From assembly GCA_028641055.1 (NCBI GenBank), contig CM054060.1:237240833-237304832 (forward strand): 64,000 bases of DNA, given 5' to 3'. A program made the translations under genes and the position numbers. Below, piece by piece: positions 21,098-30,690 of the stretch (position 1 is its first letter; every line of letters starts with the position of its first letter). The notes beneath the pieces are model-generated. The model was given only the letters and a program-made list of their open reading frames with translations, had not been told where the DNA came from and searched no databases. Source of the DNA: Alopecurus myosuroides (lineage: Eukaryota; Streptophyta; Magnoliopsida; Poales; Poaceae).

Positions 21098-24000
21098 CTA
21101 GGGGTAGAACTTGCGCAGTTGCGCGATATTCCATGGATTGGAATAGATGCCTCCAGTGTCTGGATTCTTCAGTCGATAGGCTCCTCCTGGGATTACTTCG
21201 TGTACGATGAAGGGTCCTTCCCAAGGTGGCTCGAGCTTGTGCCCTTCTTTTTGTTTCAACCGCAACACCAAATCGCCTACCACGAATGATCTGTGGCGTA
21301 TGCGGCGACTGTGATAATTGCGCAGTGATTGTTGGTAAACTGCAGATCTTGCGAGTGCAATGTCCCGAATTTCGTCGAGCGCGTCCATATCCTCTGCAAG
21401 TGCTTTGTTGGATGTTTCTTCACTGTAGGCTACCACTCGTGGGGCGCTGAATCGAATCTCTTCGGGGAGGACGGCTTCTGCCCCATATACCATGAAAAAT
21501 GGTGTGTATTGCGTTGATCGATTGGGGGTTGTGCGGAGGCTCCAAAGTACGGAGGGCAACTCCTCTGCCCAATGACCTGCAGCGGGATGCAGCCGATCGA
21601 GCAATCTCTTTTTGATCCCAGCTGAAACTAAGCCGTTGGATCTTTCAACTTGACCGTTTGTTTGCGGATGGGCGACCGAAGCAAACTTCAGATTAATTCC
21701 TTTCTCTTCGCAGAACTGTTGAGTTTCCTTTGCAGTGAAGTTCGTACCATTGTCTGTAATGATGTCATGTGGCACCCCGAATCTGCATATTAAGGAATCG
21801 AGGAACTTAATTGCGCATTGGGCGCTACCCGAGGTCACTGGCATAGCCTCGATCCATTTGGTAAATTTGTCGACTGCGACCAGCAAATGTGTGTACCCTC
21901 CTGGAGTAGATTTGCGCAGTGGGCCAACCATGTCAAGTCCCCATTGGGCAAAGGGCCAGGCGATGGGTATCATGTGCAACTCTGTAGCTGGCGCGTGCGG
22001 CTTGGGTGAAAATCGCTGGCAAGCGCCACATCTGTCGACCAGGTTTTTTGCATCGTTGGCTGCCGTTAGCCAGTAGAACCCTGCTCGAAAGGCTTTGCCC
22101 AGTATTGCTCTCCAACTAGCATGATGTCCGCAGTCACCCTGGTGTATATCCCGGAGTAGCTCTTTGCCGTCTTCGGGTGCGATGCACCGCTGAAGGATTC
22201 CCGAGATGCTTTGCTTGTACAATTCTCCGTTGATTACCCGAAAGGATTTGCTACGCCTGATCAACTGTCGAGCCTCGCGCGGATCGGCTGGGAGCTGTTT
22301 ATTGAGCAGGTAGTCGAGATATTTCTGCGTCCAGACTGGCTCGACCAGAAAAACCTGTCGTGATATATTATGAATAAGCTCGATAAGCGCGACCTGCGGG
22401 CTGACCTCCGTTTCTGGTGCTGCCGGTGTTTCTGCAGCTTTCTTCAATTTGACCGATCGCTTGACCATCCGTTCGAAGTATATTCCTGGCGGTATGGGTG
22501 TATTCGTGGAACCCATGTTTGCCAGTCTATCCGCCTCTTCGTTGCTGGATCTTGCGATATGCTTTAACTCGCACCCTTTGAAGCTTCCTTCGAGTATATT
22601 ATACATGTCGCGGTATGCGATCATGTTTTCAGCAACGGCATCGCATTCTTTCATTGTTTGTTGCACTATGAGGTTGGAATCGCCATAAATCATCAACCGG
22701 GTAGCTCCACAAGCAATCGCCATCTTCATTCCGTGCAACAGTGCTTCATATTCCGCGTCGTTGTTCGATGCTGGGTCGTCAGGTGGAAAGTCTAGTCGCA
22801 GGACATATTGCAGCTTGTCTCCACGAGGCGAGATAAGAACGATTCCAGCTCCTGCCCCTTCGTTTCTTTTGGACCCGTCAAAATACATGGTCCAATTGCT
22901 TGTGTACTCGGGTGGTCCGGGTGTTTGTAGCTCTGTCCATTCACTGATGAATTCCACGAGAACCTGAGATTTGACTGCATTACGCCCTGCGTAGGTGATA
23001 TCCCAGGCACCCAACTCAATGCTCCACTTCGCTATTCTTCCGGATGCCATAGGGTTGTTCATGATTGTCCCGAGTGACGCATCGTTAACCACTGTAATGG
23101 CGTGTTCCTGGAAGTAGTGTTTGAGTTTTCGGGCTGTGAGAACAACTCCATACGCAAGCTTCTGGTAATGAGGATATCGCTGTTTGCACGGCGAGAGCAC
23201 TTCGCTGATGTAATATATTGGGCGCTGGACTCCGTATGCCTTGCCATCTTCAGGTCGTTCGACTACGATTGCAGTGCTGATGACCTGGTTTGTAGCGGCT
23301 AAATAGAGAAAAAGTGGCTCCCTTTCTTGTGGTGTTGCGAGGATGCGCCTGCTTTGCAATGACCGCTTCAAGTCTGCGAATGCTTGCTTAGCTTCGGGGG
23401 TCCACTCGAATTTGTCCGTCTTCTTTAATAGTTTGTAGAATGGCAACGCTTGCTCTCCCAATCGCGCGATGAACCTGCTTAGGGCGGCCAATCGCCCTGC
23501 GAGCTGCTGGACTCCGCGTAGATTGGTGGGCTCCTTCATGGTGAGGATGGCTTGTATTTTCTCCGGATTGGCTTCAATGCCTCTGGCGGATACCAGGTAT
23601 CCTAGGAGTTTTCCTGCGGGGACGCCGAAAACGCATTTTGTTGGATTGAGCTTGATCCGATATGCATTTAGGGCGTCGAATGTTTCTTTAATATCTTCGA
23701 GGAGTGTGTCCTCTACTCGAGTTTTGATGACGATGTCGTCGACATATACTTGTACGTTCTTGCCGATGAGATTGGCAAGGCATCTCTGCATGCAACGTTG
23801 ATATGTTGCGCCTGCGTTCTTCAGCCCGAAGGGCATTGTCGTATAGCAGTATACACCGTGTGGTGTGATGAATGCCGTCTTCTCTTCGTCTTCCTTTTTC
23901 ATTCGGATCTGGTTGTATCCCGAGTAGGCGTCCAGGAAAGAGAGACGTTGGCAACCTGCTGTGGAGTCCACGATCTGGTCGATTCGTGGCAGAGGAAAGT

Positions 24001-24331
24001 TGTCCTTGGGGCAGTGTTTGTTCAGTGATGTGTAATCGATGCACACCCGAAGGATATCCGTGTTCTTCTTGGGGACCAGCACCGGATTTGCTAACCAGGT
24101 GGATATTTTGATCTCCCTAATGAAATTTGCGGCTAGCAGCCTATTTACTTCTTCTCCTAGCGCCTTTTGCTTGGGTTCTGAAAATCGTCGAGTCGTCTGT
24201 TTGATGGGCTTCGCATTAGGAAGGACTTCGAGTGAGTGCTCGGCAAACTCCCTGGGTATACCTGGCATATCTGAGGGTTGCCAGGCGAAAATTTCCCAGT
24301 ACTCACGGAGGAGTTTGACGAGCGCGCTTTC
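21098..24331 (-). CDS. Tat 1 pol: RT, RNase H, archaeal-type RNase H, integrase
   Basis: Enzymes that copy the element RNA and insert the cDNA. RT: RVCIDYTSLNKHCPKD near 24000-24045 and the VYVDDIVIKT box near 23720-23750. A first RNase H follows. A second RNase H of archaeal type lies at about 22530-22900 (MYFDGSKRNEGAGAG, DAEYEALLHG, YGDSNLIVQQ, EEADRLANMG), the Tat hallmark. Integrase: HH near 22115-22120 and CGAC near 22030-22045 of the zinc site, LDMVGP and ITDNGTNF of the catalytic core, HPQTNGQVERSNG near 21635-21675. The C-terminus ends with PWNIAQLRKFY. The frame is the same as gag, separated only by TAG at 24332-24334. The first ATG after the stop is at 24268, so expression would need readthrough or reinitiation. 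No other break over 3.2 kb. Confidence 0.93.
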   Translation of the reverse strand, partial: ESALVKLLREYWEIFAWQPSDMPGIPREFAEHSLEVLPNAKPIKQTTRRFSEPKQKALGEEVNRLLAANFIREIKISTWLANPVLVPKKNTDILRVCIDYTSLNKHCPKDNFPLPRIDQIVDSTAGCQRLSFLDAYSGYNQIRMKKEDEEKTAFITPHGVYCYTTMPFGLKNAGATYQRCMQRCLANLIGKNVQVYVDDIVIKTRVEDTLLEDIKETFDALNAYRIKLNPTKCVFGVPAGKLLGYLVSARGIEANPEKIQAILTMKEPTNLRGVQQLAGRLAALSRFIARLGEQALPFYKLLKKTDKFEWTPEAKQAFADLKRSLQSRRILATPQEREPLFLYLAATNQVISTAIVVERPEDGKAYGVQRPIYYISEVLSPCKQRYPHYQKLAYGVVLTARKLKHYFQEHAITVVNDASLGTIMNNPMASGRIAKWSIELGAWDITYAGRNAVKSQVLVEFISEWTELQTPGPPEYTSNWTMYFDGSKRNEGAGAGIVLISPRGDKLQYVLRLDFPPDDPASNNDAEYEALLHGMKMAIACGATRLMIYGDSNLIVQQTMKECDAVAENMIAYRDMYNILEGSFKGCELKHIARSSNEEADRLANMGSTNTPIPPGIYFERMVKRSVKLKKAAETPAAPETEVSPQVALIELIHNISRQVFLVEPVWTQKYLDYLLNKQLPADPREARQLIRRSKSFRVINGELYKQSISGILQRCIAPEDGKELLRDIHQGDCGHHASWRAILGKAFRAGFYWLTAANDAKNLVDRCGACQRFSPKPHAPATELHMIPIAWPFAQWGLDMVGPLRKSTPGGYTHLLVAVDKFTKWIEAMPVTSGSAQCAIKFLDSLICRFGVPHDIITDNGTNFTAKETQQFCEEKGINLKFASVAHPQTNGQVERSNGLVSAGIKKRLLDRLHPAAGHWAEELPSVLWSLRTTPNRSTQYTPFFMVYGAEAVLPEEIRFSAPRVVAYSEETSNKALAEDMDALDEIRDIALARSAVYQQSLRNYHSRRIRHRSFVVGDLVLRLKQKEGHKLEPPWEGPFIVHEVIPGGAYRLKNPDTGGIYSNPWNIAQLRKFYP

Positions 24332-27300
24332 CTATGCTGGCGAGAGGGTTGTGGAAACCATCGCGGTTTTGGCGGAATCCGTCGGGTGCACTTGATGCTT
24401 GCGAGTATCGCTGTTGGCGCTGAATTCCAGTTCAGGCGCGTTTTTCTTTGTGAGTGGCATGACGGAGTGATCCGTGGTTTTTGCCAGCTCTTGTAGTTCT
24501 TCTTGCATCCCGAAAGATTTCGCGATCTCGTTAAATTCTATGTCGCACTTGTCTGATTTCTGGAAGTCTCCGTCAATGGTGATCACACCGTATTCGCCGG
24601 GTAACTTGAGCTTCAAGTATGCGTAGTGTGGTACGGCCATGAATCTGGCGAACGCTGTTCGACCAAGAATGGCGTGGTACTGCGAGGGCCAGTCGACGAC
24701 TTCAAAGTCCAGAAATTCTCTTCTGTAGTTGCGTGGGGAGCCCAGCACAACTTCGAGGTTGATTGTTCCGAGTGGACGTACTGCCTTGCCCGGAACTATC
24801 CCGTGGAAGGATGTTTCTGATTCCGTTAGGCCGTCCAGGTTTTTGTTCATTCGACGGAGTGTATCCGCGTAGATGATGTTGATGCCGCTGCCGCCGTCCA
24901 TGAATACGCGGGCCAGGTCATAGTTGCCAATTTGAGCTTGAATGACAAGGGCGGCGTGTCCCGGTCGATAGACTCGTGGCGGGTGGTCTTCCTTTGAGAA
25001 CGTGATTGGCTGTTCGGCCATCTTCAGGTACTCGGGCTTCGTTGGTGGCGTCTGCACTGCCATGCATATTTGTCTCGAGTTAGTTTTTTGAGCTCTGCGA
25101 GAGGCGCATACCTTCTGTATCATTCCAAGGAGTTGTCCGTGCGGAGTCGGGTATGTATTTGCTCCCGTGTTTTGCTGTTGTGGTGCTGGCAGAGCCGCGA
25201 GTGCCATGTTTGGGTTGGCTGGTGGAGGTGGTGGCGGTGGTAGCTGGAATTGTTGTCCGCCTCCTGGTAGCGGTGGATAGTTTTGGGTGGAAGCGAATCT
25301 TTTCTTGGCTAGCGCGTCCGAGATTCCGATGAACTTTCGGCAATCCTTGAGAAGGTGTGTTGCCTTAGTCTTGCCCGTGCGCTTGTCTGTGAACAGATGT
25401 AACGAGCAGTATCCATCGAGGTCTTCCTCGGGTGATTTTTCTTCTTCCTTTGGCCTCCATTCGCGACTTCCACGCCGACCGGAGTCGCGACTTCGCGTGA
25501 ACTCTGCCGCCACTAGTTCTTCTCTATCGTCGTGGTCGTAGTACTTTCTTCTTTTTCTTCGCCCATGACGGTCTTCGTCGTGTGTGGGCGATGATTTCCT
25601 TTCATTGCGTACCGCGTCTTCTCCGTTGGCCCATTTTTCGGCGATGACCATGAGCTCCCCTATGGTTTTGGGTGCTGCTCTGCCGAGTTCTTCTCGAAAC
25701 GCGGTTCTTCTTGCTCCTTTGGCGAAAGCCTCAATCGCCACTTCTTCAGAGATTGTCCCTGCGGTGTTCCTGAGTGTGTTCCACCGTTGGATGTATTCTC
25801 GCGTGGATTCGCCACTTTTCTGTTTGCAAGCCCGTAGTTCTTCGATTGTAGCTGGCCTTTTATAGGTCGACTGGAAGTTTTTACAGAAATCGCGATGCAG
25901 GTCGTCCCATGATGCATAGCAAGATCGTGGTCTTCTTTCCAGCCAGCTGCGGGCCGCTCCGGCTAGGTGCAAATTGAGGTATTGCATGGCCGTGTTCTTG
26001 TTACCACGTTGGCATTTTACTGCCGTGAGGTAGTCGCTTAACCACTGGGAGGGCTCAAGTGAGCCATCGTATTTTGTCACCTCCGAGCTGAGCTTGAATC
26101 TCTTGGGTAGAGGCGCTTCGCGAATACTGCGAGCAAAGCAGAGTGCTCCGCAGGTTTCGTCGTCCGAAGACCCGGATGAGGAGCGTTCGCGGTACCGTGA
26201 AGCCCTCGCTTTATCCACTTTCTTCTGGGCGAGATCGGATCGCGCGTCGTATCCGGACCGGTCGCGGTCGCTATCTTTTCTTGGTTCTTTGCTTCTTTTT
26301 CTCGAGCGGCTGCTGTGATGCCGCGAATCTTTGTCTCTCGGGCTGTCATCGCTGCTGCTTCGGCTGTCGCCGCGGCGCCGAGCTTCTTTTCCTCGGCCAC
26401 GACGTGGCGATTTGTCCTTTCTTGGAGAGGAGCTCCTATGCCTGCGGGGCGCGTCTTTGTCTTTGTCCTTCTCTTGTCGCGCCTTCTCCAGCTGTTCCTT
26501 GCGATCGTGGGAGGCGAGCTTCGCGGCAGCCAGCCCTAGACCTTTGCGGATGTGCTTGTACTGTTCCACCCGAGGATCGCTGTCCGTTGGCTGGTTCATC
26601 TGCATATAGGTGGCCGCGGCTAGAATTGCGGCGGCTGGAGTTTGCGGGTAGACGTTCCCGTCGTCGTCAACCCTCATCAAAGAAGATGTGGTAGACCTGT
26701 TGGTCCCAGCCATGGATTCGTGGTCCCTTGTTGATGCTGCGGGTCCCTTTCCCACGGGTCGGGTACCGACCGAAGGAGCAAGGGACAGCTCGGCTCGGCG
26801 TAGGCTTGACTCATCCGCCGCTCTCCTGCGACGGGCTAGATCTGCTCGGGCGTCCTTGATGTTTGAGGCCGCTCTCACTAGGTGGTAGTGGTAGGCGGTT
26901 AGATCTTCCTGTGTAGCACCTGCTGCGGGTGGCTGACTCTTTCGCATGGATTCCTTCGCTCTTTTCCAGGCTTCCCGCGAGACGCCGATTAGATCGCGCT
27001 CGGTTGCGCTATATTCAGTTTCCGAGGGCTGTTCCGATCCTGCCATGCAGACTTGGGCGAGTTGTGGCCCGTGCGTCCTAGGCGCAGATCGGGAGGTTCT
27101 TCGCACCCGAGAGGGTTCCTCTGTCGAGAGTGCGTGGTAGTCGATCGTGTTGAAGCGGATGGACTCGCCGCTTTTCTCCATAAGGAAGCGCGAGTTGACG
27201 GCTCCAGATTCGGGTTCAGATTCATCCGAGAAGTGGAGGATTCCGTCTCTGTTTGCCATGAAGTTAAAGCTTCCGAACGTCAGGGTGACGCTCTTCTCTA

Positions 27301-27535
27301 GATCCTCGAATACCGGGCGTGATTCCGGCGAGTGAGGCGTGACTATGACGGATCCGATCCGTACAGGATTGTTCGGAGCCGTAGTCGATGGTTTCCAACG
27401 GGAGTTGGATGTCGATGAAGCCGAAGATGCCGGTAATCCAGCGCCTGCGCTCCCCACGGTCGGCGCCAATTGTCGAAGCTCTGGCTCCGCAAATCCCTCA
27501 GGTGACCCTATCGGGTTTCGACTAGGAGATGTCAT
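24332..27535 (-). CDS. Tat 1 Gag and aspartic protease
   Basis: Structural precursor plus protease. From the ATG at 27535, inside the U5 part of the LTR, the frame is open across the PBS (27451-27470) to TAG at 24332. This ATG is the first in the predicted transcript; the first ATG after the PBS is at 27259. N-terminal disordered region, then Arg/Ser/Lys/Asp-rich tract (about 26070-26500), retrotransposon gag core (RSWLERRPRSCYASW, about 25590-26090), a Cys/His segment with CSLHLF and KDC but no standard CCHC knuckle, a Pro-rich linker, and the protease near 24880-24910 with MDGGSGINI, where the usual active-site DSG/DTG is DGG. DGG also occurs in Tat 2, so it is probably normal for this lineage. 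Confidence 0.9.
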   Translation of the reverse strand: MTSPSRNPIGSPEGFAEPELRQLAPTVGSAGAGLPASSASSTSNSRWKPSTTAPNNPVRIGSVIVTPHSPESRPVFEDLEKSVTLTFGSFNFMANRDGILHFSDESEPESGAVNSRFLMEKSGESIRFNTIDYHALSTEEPSRVRRTSRSAPRTHGPQLAQVCMAGSEQPSETEYSATERDLIGVSREAWKRAKESMRKSQPPAAGATQEDLTAYHYHLVRAASNIKDARADLARRRRAADESSLRRAELSLAPSVGTRPVGKGPAASTRDHESMAGTNRSTTSSLMRVDDDGNVYPQTPAAAILAAATYMQMNQPTDSDPRVEQYKHIRKGLGLAAAKLASHDRKEQLEKARQEKDKDKDAPRRHRSSSPRKDKSPRRGRGKEARRRGDSRSSSDDSPRDKDSRHHSSRSRKRSKEPRKDSDRDRSGYDARSDLAQKKVDKARASRYRERSSSGSSDDETCGALCFARSIREAPLPKRFKLSSEVTKYDGSLEPSQWLSDYLTAVKCQRGNKNTAMQYLNLHLAGAARSWLERRPRSCYASWDDLHRDFCKNFQSTYKRPATIEELRACKQKSGESTREYIQRWNTLRNTAGTISEEVAIEAFAKGARRTAFREELGRAAPKTIGELMVIAEKWANGEDAVRNERKSSPTHDEDRHGRRKRRKYYDHDDREELVAAEFTRSRDSGRRGSREWRPKEEEKSPEEDLDGYCSLHLFTDKRTGKTKATHLLKDCRKFIGISDALAKKRFASTQNYPPLPGGGQQFQLPPPPPPPANPNMALAALPAPQQQNTGANTYPTPHGQLLGMIQKVCASRRAQKTNSRQICMAVQTPPTKPEYLKMAEQPITFSKEDHPPRVYRPGHAALVIQAQIGNYDLARVFMDGGSGINIIYADTLRRMNKNLDGLTESETSFHGIVPGKAVRPLGTINLEVVLGSPRNYRREFLDFEVVDWPSQYHAILGRTAFARFMAVPHYAYLKLKLPGEYGVITIDGDFQKSDKCDIEFNEIAKSFGMQEELQELAKTTDHSVMPLTKKNAPELEFSANSDTRKHQVHPTDSAKTAMVSTTLSPA
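27451..27470 (-). other. Primer binding site of Tat 1
   Basis: Minus strand ATTGGCGCCGACCGTGGGGA, directly after the LTR end at 27471. The equivalent sites in the other Tat elements are TTGGCGCCGTCTGTGGG and TTGGTGCCCACCGTGGG. Confidence 0.85.
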
Positions 27536-27961
27536 AGGCGCTGGTGGAATCGTCGGCTTGACAGGGAGACGATATTTACCCAGGTTCGGGGCCCTCGAAG
27601 AGGTAAAACCCTTACTCCTGCCTTCTGCTGATCTGTATTAGACGATTAGATCGATTACAGGTGCTCGAATCGAGAGTAGATCTCGAGTTTCAAGGCTTTT
27701 GTGGTCGTGCGGTAATACTTGGTCCTCTCCTTTGGGGCTCTCCTGGCTTTATATAGATAGCCAGGTCTCGAGTCCAACCCGGAGAGGATACAAACCCTAG
27801 TTTGAGTCGGTTACAATCCCTAACTTAGCCCGCAAGCTGATGCGGGTGGGCTTTTCATAGGCCTTCTAGAGTACTCCAAGGGCGCTTCCTGTCGGGCCTT
27901 GGTTAGAAGGTGTGAGAGGGGGTGCCCTTATTCGTAGGGCCCAGGATCCATGCCTTCGTCA
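27471..27961 (-). repeat. 5' LTR of Tat 1
   Basis: TG at 27471-27472, CA at 27960-27961; appears identical to 15169-15659. TATA box at 27747-27755 (minus strand). From the expected start near 27715 to 27535 I see no ATG. Confidence 0.97.
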
Positions 27962-30690
27962 TAGACCCATTTGCAGCCTACCCTTTTAGCACCATTGGGA
28001 ACTTCTACTAAGTCCCAAACATCGTTTGAGCTCATAGATTTTAACTCATCTTCCATGGCAACTTGCCATTTAGACGAATTCGTACTTTTAATGGCTCCTT
28101 TATATGAGATTGGATCATCCACCTTCCCCACATCACATACATCCTCACTCATGTAAGTGACATAATCTTCTGGGATGACTTTCTTCCTAGGTCGCTGTGA
28201 TCTTCTCACAGGAGGGGGTGGTGGAGGAGCGTCATTATTTTCAGGATTTTCTTCGTTATCTGTATGGTGATCCTCTCCTTCTGGTATGTCATTATTGTTT
28301 TCAGGATTACCATTGGGTTCATGATCTAAATCACAAGATTCAGAACCATCATTAGAGGTCACTCTATTTTGAATGGGCAAAACGATCTCTGGGATGGCCG
28401 GGCACGGAGCACATACCCGCTTCTCCTCAAGATCGATCTTTCTTAATTCAGTGGCCTCATTATCCTCAAAAAACACCGCTTGTCGCGTCTCCACAAACTT
28501 AGTGGTATGACCTGGACAATAGAAGCGATATCCCTTTCCTCTATGTGGGTATCCAATAAAGAAACAGCTAACTGTTTTTGGATCTAACTTCTCAAGTTGT
28601 GGATTGAATACTCTAGCTTCAGCAGGACAGCCCCACACACATAAATAGTTCAAGCTCGGTTTCTTTCCCGTCCACATCTCATAAGGCGTGTTCGGTGCTG
28701 ACTTAGTGGGAGCAAGATTTAATATATGTGCGGAAGTCTTTAATGCCTCCATCCATAGGCTTACTGGCAAACTTGCATGACTAAGCATACTTCGCACCAT
28801 ATCCATAAGTGTGCGATTTCGACGCTCAGCCACTCCATTCTGCTGAGGTTCACCAGGCATTGAGTACTGGGCAACAATTCCATTCTCAGCGAGAAACCTT
28901 GCAAAAGGTCCTGGGATTTTCCCATAAGGAGCATGTCTACCATAATACTCTCCCCCGCGATCAGATCGTACAACTTTTATTTTAACATTTAGTTGGTTCT
29001 CAACTTCGGCTTTGAACAATTTGAACTTGTCCAAAGCTTCCGATCGATCGCGTATAGGGTAAATATACCCATATCGGGAAAAGTCGTCTGTAAACGTGAT
29101 GAATGAATCAAAACCGTCTATAGACTTAACGTTAAGGGGTCCACATATGTCAGTATGAATAAGTTCTAGGACACCTGTTGCTCGTACTGCTCCTTTCTTA
29201 ATTGTTTTTGTGTATTTTCCTTTTATGCAGTCAACACATTTTTCTGCATCGGAGAAGTCTAATGGAAGTAGTACATCATTTTTAATGAGTCGTTCAATTC
29301 TCCCCCTCGAAATGTGGCCCAGACGACGGTGCCACAATTTCGAAGAAGTGCTAGTACCCTTCCATTTATTCTCATCAATACACACATTACTCACATGCAT
29401 AACATGATCATTCAATGATAACATATATAATTTGCCTCGTCTGACACCGAAACCAACATCTTTATTACAATATTTCAAAACAAATTGTTTGTGACCAAAC
29501 AAACATTCATACATGTTATCATCAAGACAAGAGACTGAAATCAAATTCCTACTCAAAGTAGGTACATAAAGAACATTATTTAAATGGAGACGATGGTTGG
29601 TGTGGAGCTCCAAGGTGAGTGACCCTACAGCTTCAACATCAACTTCAACTTCATTTGCTACTTTAAGCCTTCTTGTACCGTTTGCTATGGTTTGGATCAT
29701 ATGGAATCCCTGCATAGAGTTAGCAACATGAGTAGTTGCTCCTGAATCAATCCACCATGATCTAGAGGAGAAATCAGCATAAAATAATTCATCAACAAAA
29801 GTGATTTCATCTGTACCTTTCTTCATCATCCATTTAATATAGGCTGAACAGTCCTTTCTGACATGACCCTCTTTCTTGCAATGAAAGCAAGTGTTTTCAG
29901 CAACAGCCGAGCTTCCAGAAGACTGTCCAATCTCCTTTCCTTTAGACTTGTGCATATCCTTTTTGAAGGTCTTCTTTGGAGGCTTGGAAGGACTAGGCCC
30001 ATCATACTTTCTCTTGTTAGAGCCAACATGAAAAGCTTGGTCCTTGTTTTGTTTCATCAGCCTTTCCTCCTCCTGGACAATTCGAGGACATATCTCATCG
30101 AGTGACCACTTTTCCTTCATGGAATTGTAGTTGATCTTGAATTGATCGAATTCTTCAGGGAGGGACTCCAAAATCATTATGGTGAGTAGGTTATCACTGA
30201 GTTCACATTGTAAAGCCTTCAGCTTGCGCGAAGCATTAATCATTCTCAGTACGTGACTCCTTACTTCACCATCACATTTATACTTCCCAAGGAGCTTTTG
30301 AAATAGCTCGGTTGCATAGACCTTCTCGGAGCCTTTGAATTGCTCCTCCAAGGCTGCCTTAAAATCTTTAGGAGTATCTTTCTTGGGGAGAGCCCCAATA
30401 ATCTCAGGTGAAATGGATGATCGCATCAGTAGCATTGCTACATGACTTGATTTGTTCCACTTCTCCATTTTGGAGTCATAAGTTTTCTTAAGCTCATCAT
30501 ACCCCGCGACACCATTTTCAGGTGCCGTGGGCTTATCCTCCCTTAAGGCATAATCAAATTCGCTGAAAGCCAAACTTAGCTCGATTGAATTCTTCCAGCG
30601 TGGGAAATTACTCCCCGTCAGTTGCTCGACAGTGTCGTAGCGTATCGCAGTGGAAGCTGAAAATATTACATGGACGTTAAAAAATTGCAT
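27962..30690 (-). pseudogene. Copia 1 gag-protease-integrase, N-terminal part of split polyprotein
   Basis: First part of the copia polyprotein, ended at 27962 by Tat 1. UBN2-type gag ([37 protein letters not shown]), one CCHC knuckle ([14 protein letters not shown], near 29850-29895), protease with [14 protein letters not shown] near 29720-29765, integrase zinc site ([10 protein letters not shown] near 29305-29335, CVDCIKGK near 29215-29240), catalytic core with [19 protein letters not shown] and [14 protein letters not shown] (28830-28870), then the start of the RT domain. No internal stop. The 5' end may be spliced: TTTTCAG at about 30654-30660 (minus strand) precedes the conserved gag start, so residues before it may be intronic. 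Start codon uncertain. Confidence 0.92.

Larger units (their letters stand above)
15169..27961 (-). mobile_element. Very young Ty3/gypsy Tat-lineage retrotransposon (Tat 1) with antisense gene
   Basis: 12.8 kb. The two 491-bp LTRs (15169-15659, 27471-27961) look identical. TAGAC duplicates the target at 15164-15168 and 27962-27966. Minus strand: LTR, PBS, gag-protease, in-frame TAG, RT-RNase H-second RNase H-integrase. RT before integrase defines Ty3/gypsy; the extra archaeal-type RNase H defines the Tat clade. Between integrase and the 3' LTR (15660-21097) lies a spliced plus-strand gene. The insertion site is the RT start of Copia 1. Confidence 0.97.

Noticed and set aside
27928..27961. C-terminal end of the Copia 1 ORF that reads into the Tat 1 LTR
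   Set aside because: The last dozen residues are LTR sequence from the nested insertion, not copia coding.
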